From: Warburgia ugandensis
Taxonomy: Eukaryota; Streptophyta; Magnoliopsida; Canellales; Canellaceae
Direction: 5' to 3'
DNA length: 64,000 nt
Assembly (NCBI GenBank): GCA_035236585.1
Contig: CP141127.1
Span: forward strand, 75,187,495 to 75,251,494
The notes under the pieces were generated by a model. It saw only the letters and a program-made list of their open reading frames with translations, did no database searches and was not told where the DNA came from. Shown here piece by piece: positions 1-11,961 of this stretch (its first letter is position 1; every line of letters begins with the position of its first letter). Made by a program: the position numbers and the translations under genes.

Positions 1-1
1 C

Positions 2-2407
2 TTCGTTGATCAAATGTTAGAAAGGGTTGCAGGACATCAGTACTATTGTTTCTTAGATGGTTATTCAGGGTATAACCAAATAGAAATTGCACCCGAGGAT
101 CAGGAAAAGACCACATTTACATGTCCTTTTGGCACTTTTGCTTACAAAAGAATGCCATTTGGATTATGTAATGCTCCCGCTACATTTCAACGTTGCATGT
201 TAAGCATTTTCAGTGACATGGTGGAGAGAATTTTAGAGGTTTTCATGGACGACTTTTCTGTTTTCGGTAATTCATTTGAAACATGTCTTGAAAATCTAAG
301 AAAAGTCTTAACTCGTTGTAAAGAAAAGAACCTAGTGCTTAATTGGGAAAAATGTCATTTCATGGTTCCTAAGGGAATTGTCTTAGGTCACATTGTGTCA
401 TCTAAAGGTATAGAGGTAGATAGAGCTAAAGTTGATCTAATTTCCAATCTACCCATTCCAAAATCTATTAGGGACATTCGCTCTTTTCTAGGTCATGCAG
501 GATTCTATAGGAGGTTCATTAAAGATTTTAGTGCAATATCTAGACCATTATGTTACCTCCTCACAAAGGATACTCCTTTTGAGTGGACTGAGGATTGTCA
601 AGAAGCTTTTATAAAGTTGAAAGACAAGTTGACCACCGCACCTATCATGCAGCCACCTGATTGGAGTCTACCCTTTGAAATCATGTGTGATGCCAGTAAC
701 TATGCTGTAGGAGCTGTACTAGGACAGAGAAAAGAAAAGAAGCCATACGTCATCTATTATGCCAGTAGGACCTTAAATAGCACCCAAATGAACTATTCTA
801 CTACGGAGAAAGAACTCTTAGCAGTTGTCTTCGCATTGGATAAATTCAGGTCTTACTTGATTGGATCTAAAATAGTCATATTCAGTGACCATTCGGCCCT
901 CAAGTATCTTCTTTCTATGAAAGATGCTAAGCCTAGACTAATTAGATGGATTCTCCTACTCCAAGAGTTTGACATTGAAATAAAAGATAAAAAGGGAGTA
1001 GAGAATGTGGTAGCTGACCATTTGTCTCGCTTAATCCTAACAGAGCCTTTAGATGAGTTGCCAATTAAAGACACTTTTCCTGATGAGCAACTTTTTCATG
1101 TTTCCCATCCTCCCTGGTTTGCTGATATTGCAAATTATTTAGTCACGGGGAAAATTCCTGAACATTGGACTACACAAGAAAAGAAAAAATTCTTTTCCAA
1201 TGTTAAGCACTATTTCTGGGATGATCCATACCTGTTTAAATATTGCCCAGATCAAATCATTAGGAGATGTGTCCCTGACTTAGAACAACATAGTGTTATC
1301 TCCTTTTGTCATTCAGAAGCATGTGGGGGACATTTTTCTGCCCAGAAAACAGTGGCAAAGATTTTGCAGTGCGGTTTTTATTGGCTGTCGTTGTTCAAAG
1401 ACACACATGTGTTCTGTAAATTATGTGAGCAATGTCAAAAGTTAGGAGGACTAACCCGTAGGAATATGATGCCTCTAAACCCTATTCTTATCATAGAAAT
1501 TTTTGATTGTTGGGGTATCGATTTCATGGGTCCATTCCCACCTTCTTTTGGCTACATTTATATCTTATTAGCCATAGACTATGTTTCAAAATGGATTGAG
1601 GCTATCCCGTGCAGGAATAATGATCACAAAATAGTTCTTAAATTTTTAAAAGAAAACATTTTTTCTAGATTCGGGACCCCTCGAGCCATTATAAGTGATA
1701 ACGGTACACATTTTTGCAACAAACCATTTGAAGCACTAATGAAAAAATATAATATTACACATAAAGTTGCAACACCATATCACCCACAAACAAGTGGACA
1801 AGTAGAAGTATCTAATCGGGCCATCAAACAAATCCTTCAAAAGACTATTAATCCAGATCGTAAAGATTGGTCTCTTCGACTGACCGATGCGCTTTGGGCT
1901 TATAGGACTGCACATCGCACCCCGATTGGTATGTCTCCCTATCGTATTGTATACGGTAAGGCTTGTCATTTGCCTGTGGAATTGGAACATAGAGCCTATT
2001 GGGCAATAAAGACATTCAATTTCAATATGAATAAAGCAGGCTCACATCGCAAACTCCAACTTAATGAGTTGGAAGAGATCAGGCAAGAAGCATATGAGAG
2101 TAATAGGATATATAAAGAAAAGATGAAAGTTTTTCATGATAAGAACATAATGAGAAAATCCTTTACTCCAAGCCAAAAGGTTCTACTTTACAATTCTAAG
2201 CTTCACTTATTTCCAGGTAAGCTTAGATCTCGATGGACCGGTCCATATATAGTAAAAGAAGTTTTTTCATATGGGACTGTCGAGATTGAGAATACTAGGA
2301 CTGGTCATTCTTTTAAAGTAAATGGTCAACGTTTAAAGCCTTTCCTAGATTATGAGAATCCAGAAGTTGAGTCCACAACTCTGGAGGATCCTGTTTATCA
2401 GGATTGA
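2..2407 (+). CDS. Athila-like Ty3/gypsy pol: RT, RNase H, integrase (5' partial)
   Basis: C-terminal part of an LTR-retrotransposon polyprotein that copies element RNA into DNA and integrates it. The frame is open from base 2, upstream of the first Met at 14, so the N-terminal gag, protease and early RT lie outside the window. Counting from that Met: RT motif A is LDGYSGY (Asp15) and the catalytic box is FMDD (Asp79-Asp80). RNase H follows at about 220-345 with CDAS, TEKELL, SDHSAL and VADHLSR. The integrase has an HHCC zinc finger (HSEACGGH then CKLCEQC), a core with [15 protein letters not shown] and the Glu of [10 protein letters not shown] (D,D,E intact), and a C-terminal [11 protein letters not shown] segment. 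No stop or frameshift occurs in about 800 codons, unlike every other element here. The FMDDFSVFG and [11 protein letters not shown] wording is typical of the Athila group of non-chromoviral plant Ty3/gypsy elements; that lineage call is by recognition. Confidence 0.93.
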   Translation, partial: FVDQMLERVAGHQYYCFLDGYSGYNQIEIAPEDQEKTTFTCPFGTFAYKRMPFGLCNAPATFQRCMLSIFSDMVERILEVFMDDFSVFGNSFETCLENLRKVLTRCKEKNLVLNWEKCHFMVPKGIVLGHIVSSKGIEVDRAKVDLISNLPIPKSIRDIRSFLGHAGFYRRFIKDFSAISRPLCYLLTKDTPFEWTEDCQEAFIKLKDKLTTAPIMQPPDWSLPFEIMCDASNYAVGAVLGQRKEKKPYVIYYASRTLNSTQMNYSTTEKELLAVVFALDKFRSYLIGSKIVIFSDHSALKYLLSMKDAKPRLIRWILLLQEFDIEIKDKKGVENVVADHLSRLILTEPLDELPIKDTFPDEQLFHVSHPPWFADIANYLVTGKIPEHWTTQEKKKFFSNVKHYFWDDPYLFKYCPDQIIRRCVPDLEQHSVISFCHSEACGGHFSAQKTVAKILQCGFYWLSLFKDTHVFCKLCEQCQKLGGLTRRNMMPLNPILIIEIFDCWGIDFMGPFPPSFGYIYILLAIDYVSKWIEAIPCRNNDHKIVLKFLKENIFSRFGTPRAIISDNGTHFCNKPFEALMKKYNITHKVATPYHPQTSGQVEVSNRAIKQILQKTINPDRKDWSLRLTDALWAYRTAHRTPIGMSPYRIVYGKACHLPVELEHRAYWAIKTFNFNMNKAGSHRKLQLNELEEIRQEAYESNRIYKEKMKVFHDKNIMRKSFTPSQKVLLYNSKLHLFPGKLRSRWTGPYIVKEVFSYGTVEIENTRTGHSFKVNGQRLKPFLDYENPEVESTTLEDPVYQD

Positions 2408-2488
2408 GTGGATTTGATCCCTCTGTACCATATTTTGTATTTTTGTTGTTTTCTACATCACTCATATTCATTTTAGGTCCTAATTTTT

Positions 2489-2508
2489 AAACATTGAGGA
2501 CAATGTTT
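2489..2508 (+). other. Post-pol palindrome AAACATTG-AGGA-CAATGTTT
   Basis: Perfect 8-bp inverted repeat with a 4-base loop, 81 bases after the pol stop. A partly matching palindrome (7-bp arms AAACATT/AATGTTT) lies at 61251-61270 in the third Athila-like fragment, where it is also followed by a G-rich run. This suggests a conserved structural or processing signal rather than chance; the function is unknown. Confidence 0.6.
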
Positions 2509-2514
2509 CTGTCA

Positions 2515-2527
2515 GGTTGGGGGGTGT
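2515..2527 (+). promoter_or_regulatory. Second polypurine-tract-like sequence after pol
   Basis: GGTTGGGGGGTGT is identical over 13 bases to the sequence at 4056-4068 that forms the true polypurine tract and LTR start. It sits just behind the post-pol palindrome. It could be an additional plus-strand priming site, or a duplicated LTR-proximal sequence. The identity is seen directly; the role is inferred. Confidence 0.45.
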
Positions 2528-2817
2528 AGAATTCTAGCAAATTCTAGTTTTTTTTAGATTTTTAGGTGTTTTCCTTAGTTTTTCAAAAAAAAAAAAAAAA
2601 TTGAAAAATTTTAGGTCATTTCCTACACTATGATGAGAATTGGATTTTCTGAAGTATAATCTAGATAACTTTAGCTTATTAATGGAATTGAATATGATTA
2701 ATTCATCTTTTTACTCATTTTCTAAAGTATTCTATGAAAGCAAAGTCTCAGATCACATCTGTACACGCAGTTGCATATAGATAGTCTAGATTGATAAGTA
2801 GCTATAACTTAGAGATT

Positions 2818-2908
2818 CTGAAGAAATTCAGTGGAGATCTATAACCTAAGTGAGTTTTAGAGCCATTCATTTTTTTGAGAGGTTATAAATGTTCCTAATT
2901 TTCTTCAG
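2818..2908 (+). other. Conserved nested stem-loop in Athila-like 3' region
   Basis: Outer arms 2818-2828 (CTGAAGAAATT) and 2897-2908 (AATTTTCTTCAG) are complementary apart from one bulge. Inside them, TATAACCT (2840-2847) pairs perfectly with AGGTTATA (2880-2887). Equivalent arms occur at 43440-43529 and 61589-61679. Between this copy and the third, the outermost outer pair changes from C-G to T-A, keeping the pairing. If transcribed, this would be a two-helix RNA element upstream of the polypurine tract. Confidence 0.5.
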
Positions 2909-4055
2909 CGAGCTTAAAGAAAATTGATCCCAAACTCTTAATTTGGCTAATTACCTGAATAGTTAGAATATTACCTTTAAAATTTTAGAAGTTCATTGAA
3001 TTTGATGGATTATAGGAAACCTAGAAAATGATTTAGGCCATCCTTGTTGTTATAACCTAGAGACATAAAGCCTACCCATAAAGTATTGTTACCACTAGTT
3101 AGCCAACTTGAGCCTTTAATATAAGCCTTTTCTTTTGTCACCCAAATTATCCTTTACCCATATTAACCCAGTATAAATTATCCATTACCCATTTTCTTTG
3201 AAAAATAAGTTAGAGAAGAATGAAGAAATATCTTTTAGTTGTAATGAAAAGTAGATATCAAGAAAAGAAATATTCTTCAAAGTGATTCAAAAGTACTAAA
3301 ATAGTTTGAAAAAAAAAAAATGTTTGAAGAATGCAAAGAAAAGAGAAAGAAAAAAGAAATATTCACTTCATCAAAGAAAGAAAGAATTATCAATTTTAGA
3401 AGACCTCTACTTATTTTCTGAAGAAACTTTGAATATCCTTATACCCTTTCTTTGATACCTTGTCCTAAGCCTACGTTTCATCCCAGTTAAAGACCTATTG
3501 ATTCTAGGATGAAAATAGTCTTGATGAGGAAATGAATGGATAGGATCTAAAAGGCTGGTATTTCTAAATATTCAAAGGTAATGGCATCCATTTCAAAGGG
3601 ATCAAAAGAAAGAAATTCCTTAGTAACTCTCGTTTTTCATAAGTATATGTGAGATACATTTGCTTTTATTAACTCTTCTCACATAATTAAAAGAGATATA
3701 TGATTTGAACCCTCTATTTGAGAGATTCTGTTTCTGAGCGTATGTCATTAGTGAGGATTGAGGTCAAAACATATTTCGGATGGAGTTCAAAAGTTAGAAG
3801 TTTACTTAGAGATTAAGATGATTCTATATGTAAACTGTACATGCACACACTCACTCTGAGATTTGAGCTTAATTGGAATTATTTTGGCATATGGGTAGGG
3901 TTTTGAATTTTTCAGTCATTTTTATTAGTATGATAAAGTTGATGTGATTTATTGAAGATAATTATCTGAGGAAAAAAAGGAGTTGACTTAAAAATAAAAT
4001 TTGAAATCTTGAAATTTGGTTTTTCGCATGTTTTGCTAGGGACTAGCAAAATGCT

Positions 4056-4067
4056 GGTTGGGGGGTG
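4056..4067 (+). promoter_or_regulatory. Polypurine tract of Athila-like element
   Basis: A G-rich run (GGTTGGGGGGTG) lies directly before the LTR start TGTTAAGTG. It is the expected primer site for plus-strand DNA synthesis. The related element at 43-47 kb has GTTGGGAGGTG in the same position (44770-44780). Confidence 0.8.
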
Positions 4068-4430
4068 TGTTAAGTGTTTAATTTTGGTCAAAATTCCACT
4101 AATTTAGCGTTCAATTAGATCATCTAACCGTTCAATTTTACAAAACTTAGCTTGATTTTGAATATAAATCCAATTGACCATCCAAACCTTAATTTGTCAA
4201 AATCAATGGTCAGATGATCATTAGAGTTCATTAGATGACTAATGTGCGGTTCAGATGAGTCTAATTTAGTCTATTCTTTTGCAGATCAACCAAAGGACGC
4301 ACGGATGGCTGTGATTAAAAGATAACGGTGTAGATCATCTTAAAGGGCGATGGATGGACCGGATCACCCATGGAGATAGATGAAATAGAAATCATGGACA
4401 AAATGGAAAGAACATGTAAAGGGCAACTCT

Positions 4431-4660
4431 TTCCCCCACTTCTTTCTTTCCTTTTCTTCCTCTTTCCTTTTCTTCCTTTTTCCTTTTTCCTTTTCCTTTT
4501 CCTTTTCCTTTTCCTCTTTCCCTTCCTTTTTCTCTTTTCCTTTTCTTTCTTTTCTTTTTCCTTCCTTTTCCTTTTCCTCTTTTCTTTCTTTCCTTTTCCT
4601 TCTCCTCTTTCTTTTTCCTTCTTTCCTTTTTCTTTTTCCCTTCCTCATTCTCACGTACCC
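4431..4660 (+). repeat. Pyrimidine-only tract, CCTTTT-rich
   Basis: About 220 bases almost wholly of C and T, with irregular CCTTTT and CTTTC units, inside LTR-1. It produces long low-complexity open frames on both strands (Phe/Leu/Ser on one, Lys/Glu/Arg on the other) that are artefacts. Confidence 0.9.
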
Positions 4661-5718
4661 AACTCTCTCTTTCTCTCTCTATCGCCTTCCTAGGCTGGAA
4701 GAGGAAACCCATCACGCCTCTTTCCCTCTTTCATCTCTCTTCTTCTTAATAATATCTCCTTGGCTAGAACATTAGAGGAGACAGACCCGTCAATCCCTCC
4801 TCTCTTATTTTCCTCTCCTCTCCACCTTTCTCCCTCTCAACTCCATCTTTGGCTGGATCACGTTGGAGGCAAACCCGTCAAACCCCACTTCTTCTCTTCC
4901 CAACGTTCTTCTCGTCTTCTTCTCTCAATCCCCTCTACCCGCTTTCCCACTTCTCTTTCTCTATACTCTCTTGCCCAACCGTACACAGCCCGTTCTCTTC
5001 TCTTCTCTTCCCTCTTTCTCAACCACATTCTCACCATACCCAATCTCTCTCTTTACTCCACTCTCTCTTTCTCTCGTCTTTCTCCTCTTTGGCTGGACGG
5101 ATCTTCCCCTGCCCAGCTCCCACCGTGATCTATGTCACGGACTTCTGCCCCCAATCCGAACCAGACCAGCATCGCCTAGCCCTGCTCACCCTTAGCTTCA
5201 CCTTCTCTTGTTCACCGGCACTGGACACTCCCAATCTCCAGACTCAAGACACCCCGCCCTCTCTCTTGTTTCTCTCTACTCCCTCTCCCTTCTCAACGCA
5301 CCTCTCTTTTCTCCTATCTTTCTCTCTTCTCTCTTCTCCCTTCTCTCCCTCTTCCTCAACCGCACTACCCCACCCCACTACACACCCATCTTCCAGCACC
5401 GCACCTGCACGAAGCCCTGCACCCTCCATCGCACATCTCCACAGCCTCCTCTATTCAATCCTTCTCACATTCTTCTTCCCCGTAAGACCCATCTCCTTTA
5501 TTATTTTCCTCTCTAACATCTACCCATCTCCATTCACTGCATCAGCCCCCTTCCTCCTCTTCCTCTTTACCCTCTCTATTTCACATTCACAACCCAACAC
5601 TACCTCGCACTCGACAAGCCCAGCCAACCCTTCTTTTCCTCCTTCTCAGTTCTCTATCCAAGCATCGCATCATCCCTCTCTCACTGCCTCTATCTTTATC
5701 GCATCAACCAGAACTGAC

Positions 5719-5878
<160 letters not shown>

Positions 5879-7171
5879 CAGCCATACCTTCCTGCTTCAC
5901 CGTGCACTTGCCTCTATCACTGGCCGAGGCATTCCTCCATCTTTGTTTTTTCTTTTTTTTATTCTGCAAATTTTCCCATCAATGTATTAACCAAGCCTAG
6001 GCACACACTACCCATATCATCTTCTGCTCCCAGACCAACTGTGGCGGCCTGAACCAAACGGCTTCCTTGGCCGCACCTTTCCATTGTCTAGGTGATCCCA
6101 GCCAACCATGTGACGCCATAGAACTCCAGGCACTTGCTTCCCTATTATTTTTTTTCAGCCATCGGTCCAGCAGACATCCAACACCATCGGTCCAGCACAA
6201 GTACGAACCCAGAAATTGGAAGACGCCTAGAGATGCAAATCGTCGCCTCCTAAGTTTTTCTCTTCATCGGACGTCCCAGAGAAGGAAACCCAACACAGGT
6301 TTCCTCCCACCTTCTCCTTTCTTCCCTTTCTTCCTTCTCTTCTCCCTTCTTCCTTCTTCCCCATCTTCATTCGTTGGGGTTTCCTGGTTTTTTTTCTTAA
6401 AAACCAGATTTTAACCAAAATTCCAGTTTTGCCCTCCCTCTTTAAAAGCAATTACAATTCTGGCCTTTTCTGTTAATTCCATCTGTGTCCCCAGTTTAAT
6501 TCCATGTGTGTCCTGCTTTATTCCGGTTTTGTTTTATCTGCATTTTTCTTATCCAGGAATTGCTCAATCTATACCTGATCAATTAAGGCCTAACCTCTCA
6601 ACGGTTTAGCCTTAATCAATACAAAATCCTTGATTTCTCTTTCGTTTCTTAACGAAATTCAAATTAATTTTACAGGTTCATTCTTAGGACATCCCTAGAC
6701 ATAACCAACGCTTCTGATCTTAGATCTGAAATCCAGAAATCAATCTGAGCCGTCCAAATCCTGAAATCACAATTTGGCCTAGATCTTGACCATTTTGAAG
6801 AATCTGTCAAATCTGACCGGTGGATCACTAATCAAGAATGGGTTGAAGATATCTGTAAAGGAGGATCAGCTTTTAGAAGACCAGAAGTGAAGATTTTGAT
6901 GAAAATTGATCTAGGGAAGTAGTTTTTTCTCATTATTTGATTTTGTTTGTGTTCTTTAAGAACTGGAAATTCTGTATTTTTGAGAAGTTTATTAGATCTG
7001 AACATTTATTCTCATTTTAATAATTCCAGTAATTGTAAGTGATTTATTTTTAATTTTAAATAATTAGATTTTATTGAAAACTCCATTTTAAATCAAGTCC
7101 TCGTGGGATCGACCCGTACTTGCATAAGCTACCCTACAATAGCCCGTGCACTTGCGGTAAAACAATCAACA

Positions 7172-9415
7172 TTTATGTACACCAAGGATGAAGCACCTAC
7201 GGCACAACCCTTTTGGCCTCTCATCTCTCTCTTTCACGAGCTAGCTAAGTGATTCAACAATATGTTGCCCACATCGCTTTTTATTTCTTAAACACTTTTT
7301 CCTCGATTATCATTTACTTCATTATATTTGTTAATGCTAGTCAAATCCCTTTCAATGAGACAATTGATTGGATATCAGTGAGGGATGCAAGCCCTTAGAT
7401 TTTCTAATATTGATAATCCAACAATTGTCACATTTATGGATATTGGATATCTTTCTTGCATAAATGTTAGCACTTTGATCTTATCCTCTGTCAATAGCAA
7501 CCTTAAGCAGTTTATGTGAGGTGTTAATGATTAATAACATAATCGTATGAAAATTGTTATTAATAAAAAATAACATAGTCACATAAAAAAAATTTAGGTA
7601 TTAAGTATCATGGTCAACTAGTGGACTAATGACACAAATTGAACCCAACAACATTAACCAAATTTTTGAATGGTAGACTTTTTTCTTGACCTTGCCCCTA
7701 ATACTAATGCTTTTATCTTACCTCCAAAAGGCCCACCTACACATCCTACAGTAAAACAAGAGCACAATTTTAGTTATATATACTAAATACACCAAAAATC
7801 GATATCATTGGCATGATAATAACCAAATAAAATAGTGATATATGATACTCATATCACATCCTAAGAATTCATGTTATTATATCATATAAGGAATAATCAC
7901 TGGTGATTAGGAATGGCAATAGAGTGATTAGGAAAAGACTTTTGGCTGGCCATAACCTTAATCATGGGTCCTAACTGACTTCAGGTCATAGATTTTTGAC
8001 CCCAATCCTATTTAGATTAAAAGTTTTCTAGCATTCATACAAACATATACAAGTGAACTCAGATCAAGCCCCTAAAAGCTAACCCAAAATACCATTCATA
8101 TGCTATTTGTCATTAGTAGGCAATGACTCGCAAAATAAAAATGGCCTAGGTGTGGGTTTGTCGAATAACAAGGCCCATTTCATCCCAGTTGCGATCATCA
8201 AGCCCATTGATTACCATTTTCACTTTATTCTATAAAATCAAACTTGGAAAGACCACTTGAGCATGGGAGTCTTTGACTTGAATGACTAGGGTTCAGGGCT
8301 ATGCATGGGTGTGTGCATCTAACATTTAGAAAAAAATTGAAGCTAGAAAGATGTGTTTTTGCTTATAATTCTTCCCTCTAAAGATCCTTAGGTTTCATTT
8401 TCAAAATCAAACAGTAAGATAGTTGTTTTTTCTTACTCCAGAAGGAGCTTTTTTGCATGGGGATAACAAACTGTGGCTGAAATTATCGATAGATTATTAG
8501 ATAGTTATAACGCTAGATGATAAAAGAAAAGAGTGTAAGACAACTACCAATTTCATATAGCCTCTATACGACTATACATGTTGCTTAGTTTAAGACCCTT
8601 GATGTACTAGACCATTAAGGGGCAATCTTGGGGCCCTAAATGAGTTGCCAATTGTGGTCCTATCCTGAGAATTGAGGCTTGAAAAGAATGCTAGACTATA
8701 GAATACTTAAGATGGGGTTTGGCATGAATAGAACAAACTATGAAAACAATCAAAATCCCATTTATAATTGGCGAGATTTTATGCATTCATGGATCATTTT
8801 TAATTAATTTTATCTATGTCTTAAGTTGGGAATTTTACATTAAACCCCTTATAACTCTATATTACAATGTAGCCCCCTTCACTAATTAAATAACTTCACA
8901 ACCCAATTTCTCACAAAGCTATAACAATTATGCCTCTTCTTTTTCCTTTTTTCTTTTTAAAACTATAATTGAGTGACAAGCTATTAAAGAAATATAGAAT
9001 GCTCTTTTGACATTGATACTTGTCTCTCTACCAAAAAAGATAATTTATGCACTTGTTTTGTATTTACACCTCACTCTATGCTTAAAAAATTATATGGGGC
9101 CACCTTCTAATCATCCAACCATTCATCTTCTTTATAGGATATGACTCAAGTTGGTTCCAAAATTTAGAAGATTTAAATAATTCAAATAAGGATCATGGTA
9201 TTCTCACTCTCTTTAACCACGAGTTACTATAGGTTCCACCTATAAGTGACCTGTGTTTCCATTTAAAATAGTTTGATTAACTTTTTTCTCCCCTTTACAA
9301 TTCCTTTTCACAAGTTGGAGTGATTAAAAACTATGAAAAAAATATAATTCTCTTAGTTCATGATATAAAACATCAAGCGGGATCACGGGGAAGAGAAATA
9401 CATCTTGCCCTTCTC
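7172..9415. other. Unassigned A/T-rich stretch
   Basis: Immediately right of LTR-1. I see no convincing ORF, repeat array or transposon terminus; probably old intergenic sequence. Confidence 0.5.
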
Positions 9416-9456
9416 CTTCTTCTTCTTCTTCTTCTTCTTCTTCTTCTTCTTCTTCT

Positions 9457-9524
<68 letters not shown>
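9416..9524 (+). repeat. Compound (CTT)n(CT)n microsatellite
   Basis: About 15 CTT units (to about 9461) pass directly into about 32 CT units. No LTR boundary is visible around it, unlike the CT tracts in the Athila-like LTRs. Confidence 0.95.
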
Positions 9525-9525
<1 letters not shown>

Positions 9526-10219
9526 GATCCCCCAAGTATGTCATATCTCCTATAATTTAAGTATTAGAGATCCTCGCAATCTCAATTAAGGAATGCAAAA
9601 ATCTTGACAAGATACCCTCAAGCAAGACTTGTTTGGGATTTTCATATACACCTAGCATAGCAAATCCTCTAAACCTCAATCAAGGACTAAGAAATCTTCC
9701 TTAAGTAAGACTTATTCGTCATTTTCATATACATACACCTAGTATAGACAAATCCTCGCATCTTCAATCAAGGATTATAAAATCTTGACACAAAGCCTAC
9801 ATACCTATTTGAGATAATAATGTCCACCTAGCATAGTAGAAGGACAAATGAGAATCAACGACAAAACCCTTCAGTTACCATCCTCGGCATGTATGTTCAG
9901 GTATACTATAAAAAAGATTGGGGTGTTGACACTCTCAAGAAGAAAAAATTTCCAAAAGTAACCCATGTTCACATTTAGCATGCAACTAGATGTCTCAAAT
10001 TGTCCTACATCTCACTGTATCAACTCCTAAGAAAATGAATGAACAAAAAGTTGGAATAGGACAATATTCAAAACATGGCCTAGATTTCAACCTGGTAGTA
10101 GTTCAACAAAAGCATTTATCATTGTGAACTCTTTCTAAAATGACTTTGGGCACATGTAAAGAAAACAATAAGAGAAATCAATGCATAGTTTTAATGCATT
10201 GGAAATCACATTAGTTGCA
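9525..10219. other. Unassigned non-coding stretch
   Basis: Contains a loosely repeated phrase (ATCCTC..ATCTCAATCAAGGA..AAATCTTGAC) at about 9570-9600, 9665-9690 and 9755-9790, suggesting a decayed repeat of roughly 90-100 bp. No coding signal. Confidence 0.4.
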
Positions 10220-10533
10220 GGTGTAGATTCTCTAGCTGATGTAGTTAATAGTCAGGATTAGAGAGAGATGGAGTTTTCCATTCCATTGCAAAGAGAGATG
10301 CACTTCTCTTTCCAGGGAACCTGGTGGAGAAAAAAGTTAATCAACCCAGGTTAAATGGAGACACATGTCACTTATAGGTGCAGTTTCTCTAGTTGACGTA
10401 GTTCATGGTGAGGATTAGAGAGAGATGGAGTTTTTCTTTCCATTACAAAGAGAGATGTACTTCTGTTTCCAAGGAACCTTGTAGGGAAAAAAGTTAACCA
10501 ACCTAGGTTAAATGGAGGCACATGTCACTTGTA
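10220..10533 (+). repeat. Tandem duplication, two 157-bp units
   Basis: Unit 1 is 10220-10376 and unit 2 is 10377-10533. Both start GGTG.AG.TTCTCTAG and end CACATGTCACTT.TA, with scattered substitutions and no large indel. No ORF is kept across it. Confidence 0.85.
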
Positions 10534-10609
10534 GGCAAAGCCTATAGTAACTATCCATTAAAAAGAGTAAGAATAAAAGGACTCTTCAAATAATAGGTCA
10601 TATAGGACT

Positions 10610-11345
10610 TGAGATCATATTTTAGAACATCTAAACCATGCAAATAATAATCCATGTAAGAGCCTTTTACCAACATTTTAGAACATCTAGCCATTCAAAA
10701 AATGCTCGCTTAAGTCTTACATAGCCTATGTTTTGAATGGTTTAGATATTCCAAAATGTAAGCCCAAATTTTACAAGCCTATGCTTTGAATGGTTTAGAT
10801 GTTTTAAAGTATGCTTCCAACTCTTACATGGCCTATGACTTGAATGGTATGGATGTTCTAAAAGGTGGGCACTAGTGTTACATGATTTATTATTTGAATT
10901 GTTTAAATCTTTTAAAATGTGGGGCTATATCTCACATAGTCCTAGTAAATGGTTTACATATTATAAAATGTAGGTCCAACTCTCACATGCCCTATAATAT
11001 GAATAGTTTTAATATTCTAAAATGTAGGCTTGACTCTTGCATGCCATTTGATTTGACTAGTCTTGATGTTCTAAAATATGGGTCCAAGTCTCACATGGCT
11101 TATGATGTGAATGGTTTAGGTATTTCAAAATGAGGACCCAACTCTTGCATGACCTATTATTATTATTGATTAGATCTTCTAAAATATGGCTAGGACTCTT
11201 AGATAACCTATGTGTGAATGGTTTCTTCTAAAATTTAGGTCCAACATTCATATGCCTATGATGTGAATGACTTATATCCTGTGCAATGTAGACTACTCTT
11301 ACATGTCATTTGAATGGTTTAGATATTATAAAATGTAGGCCCACC
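10610..11345 (+). repeat. About 54-bp minisatellite with inverted half-units
   Basis: From about 10724 to 11345 roughly twelve diverged units follow the pattern GAATGGTTTAGATATTCTAAAATGTAGG...CTCTTACATG.CCTATGA. Several are exactly 54 bp, so an open frame survives at 10882-11133 reading as an 18-residue repeat; this is probably a by-product of unit length. At 10610-10715 two shorter copies lie in the opposite orientation (CATTTTAGAACATCTAAACCAT), so the array could fold back on itself. Confidence 0.8.
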
Positions 11346-11961
11346 TTGAGCCATAGTTTACAAAGAAAATAAAGGGTTTTTGTTTCTTTTTTGGTAAAAA
11401 AATTGTAGTAAAGTGGTGCCTCTCCTTGTTCCACTTGGTTAGGGGTTGGAGGTGGAACTTTTCCCTTGTTGAGGAGATATGAAGTATATTTAAGAATTAG
11501 GACAATAGGTTATAGGTAGTTTGCTTGTAATTTTTGCCGTAAAAAAAAAAAAAAAAAAAGGCAGCCTAACAACATATATTCTCTTAGGGAGACAAGTGTG
11601 AATAAAAAAGAAGAAGCATAATATTATCATAACTATAAATATCATAACAATATATATCTTGTATTGCATTGACTGCTTGTCACTCAAAATATATATTTAA
11701 AAATAAGAATGGGTTGACTTGTTATGAGATTATGAAGAAGGGTCTGCAGTGTAAAATCAATGAGTGGGTTTTATGTAAAAACCCATTTAATGCGAGGGTG
11801 AATAAACAGGATTGATCGAGGGATTAGCATGTCTTACGAAACGAGGGACCATGGACTAGACCTCGATTGCCCACAAATTTGACGGGCCCATAAATCTCGG
11901 GGGATCTGAGCCAACAATAAAGACGTGACAATCAAACGAATCTATGTCTTCTCTTTCTTAG
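11346..11961. other. Unassigned stretch with A-run
   Basis: Holds a 19-base A run at about 11541-11559 and otherwise unremarkable sequence. No ORF or element end was identified. Confidence 0.4.

Larger units (their letters stand above)
2408..4067 (+). other. Long non-coding 3' region between pol and 3' LTR
   Basis: After the pol stop there are 1.66 kb with no sizeable ORF, so no env-like gene is present. The segment is A/T-rich and bounded on the right by the polypurine tract. Parts of it recur, diverged, at 43326-44780 and 61245-61740. The best-kept part is around 2690-2930 and contains a nested inverted repeat listed separately. Some Athila elements carry an env-like ORF here; this copy does not. 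Confidence 0.8.

Noticed and set aside
853..1990. Minus-strand ORFs inside pol
   Set aside because: Shadows of the intact RT/RNase H/integrase frame.
4364..4715. Several 96-107 codon ORFs rich in Phe/Leu/Ser or Lys/Glu/Arg
   Set aside because: Low-complexity readings of the pyrimidine tract in LTR-1, open on both strands.
7085..7155. GATCGACCCGTACTTGC block as a tRNA or promoter
   Set aside because: It recurs at the same place near the end of three related LTRs and does not fold as a tRNA; it is LTR end sequence.
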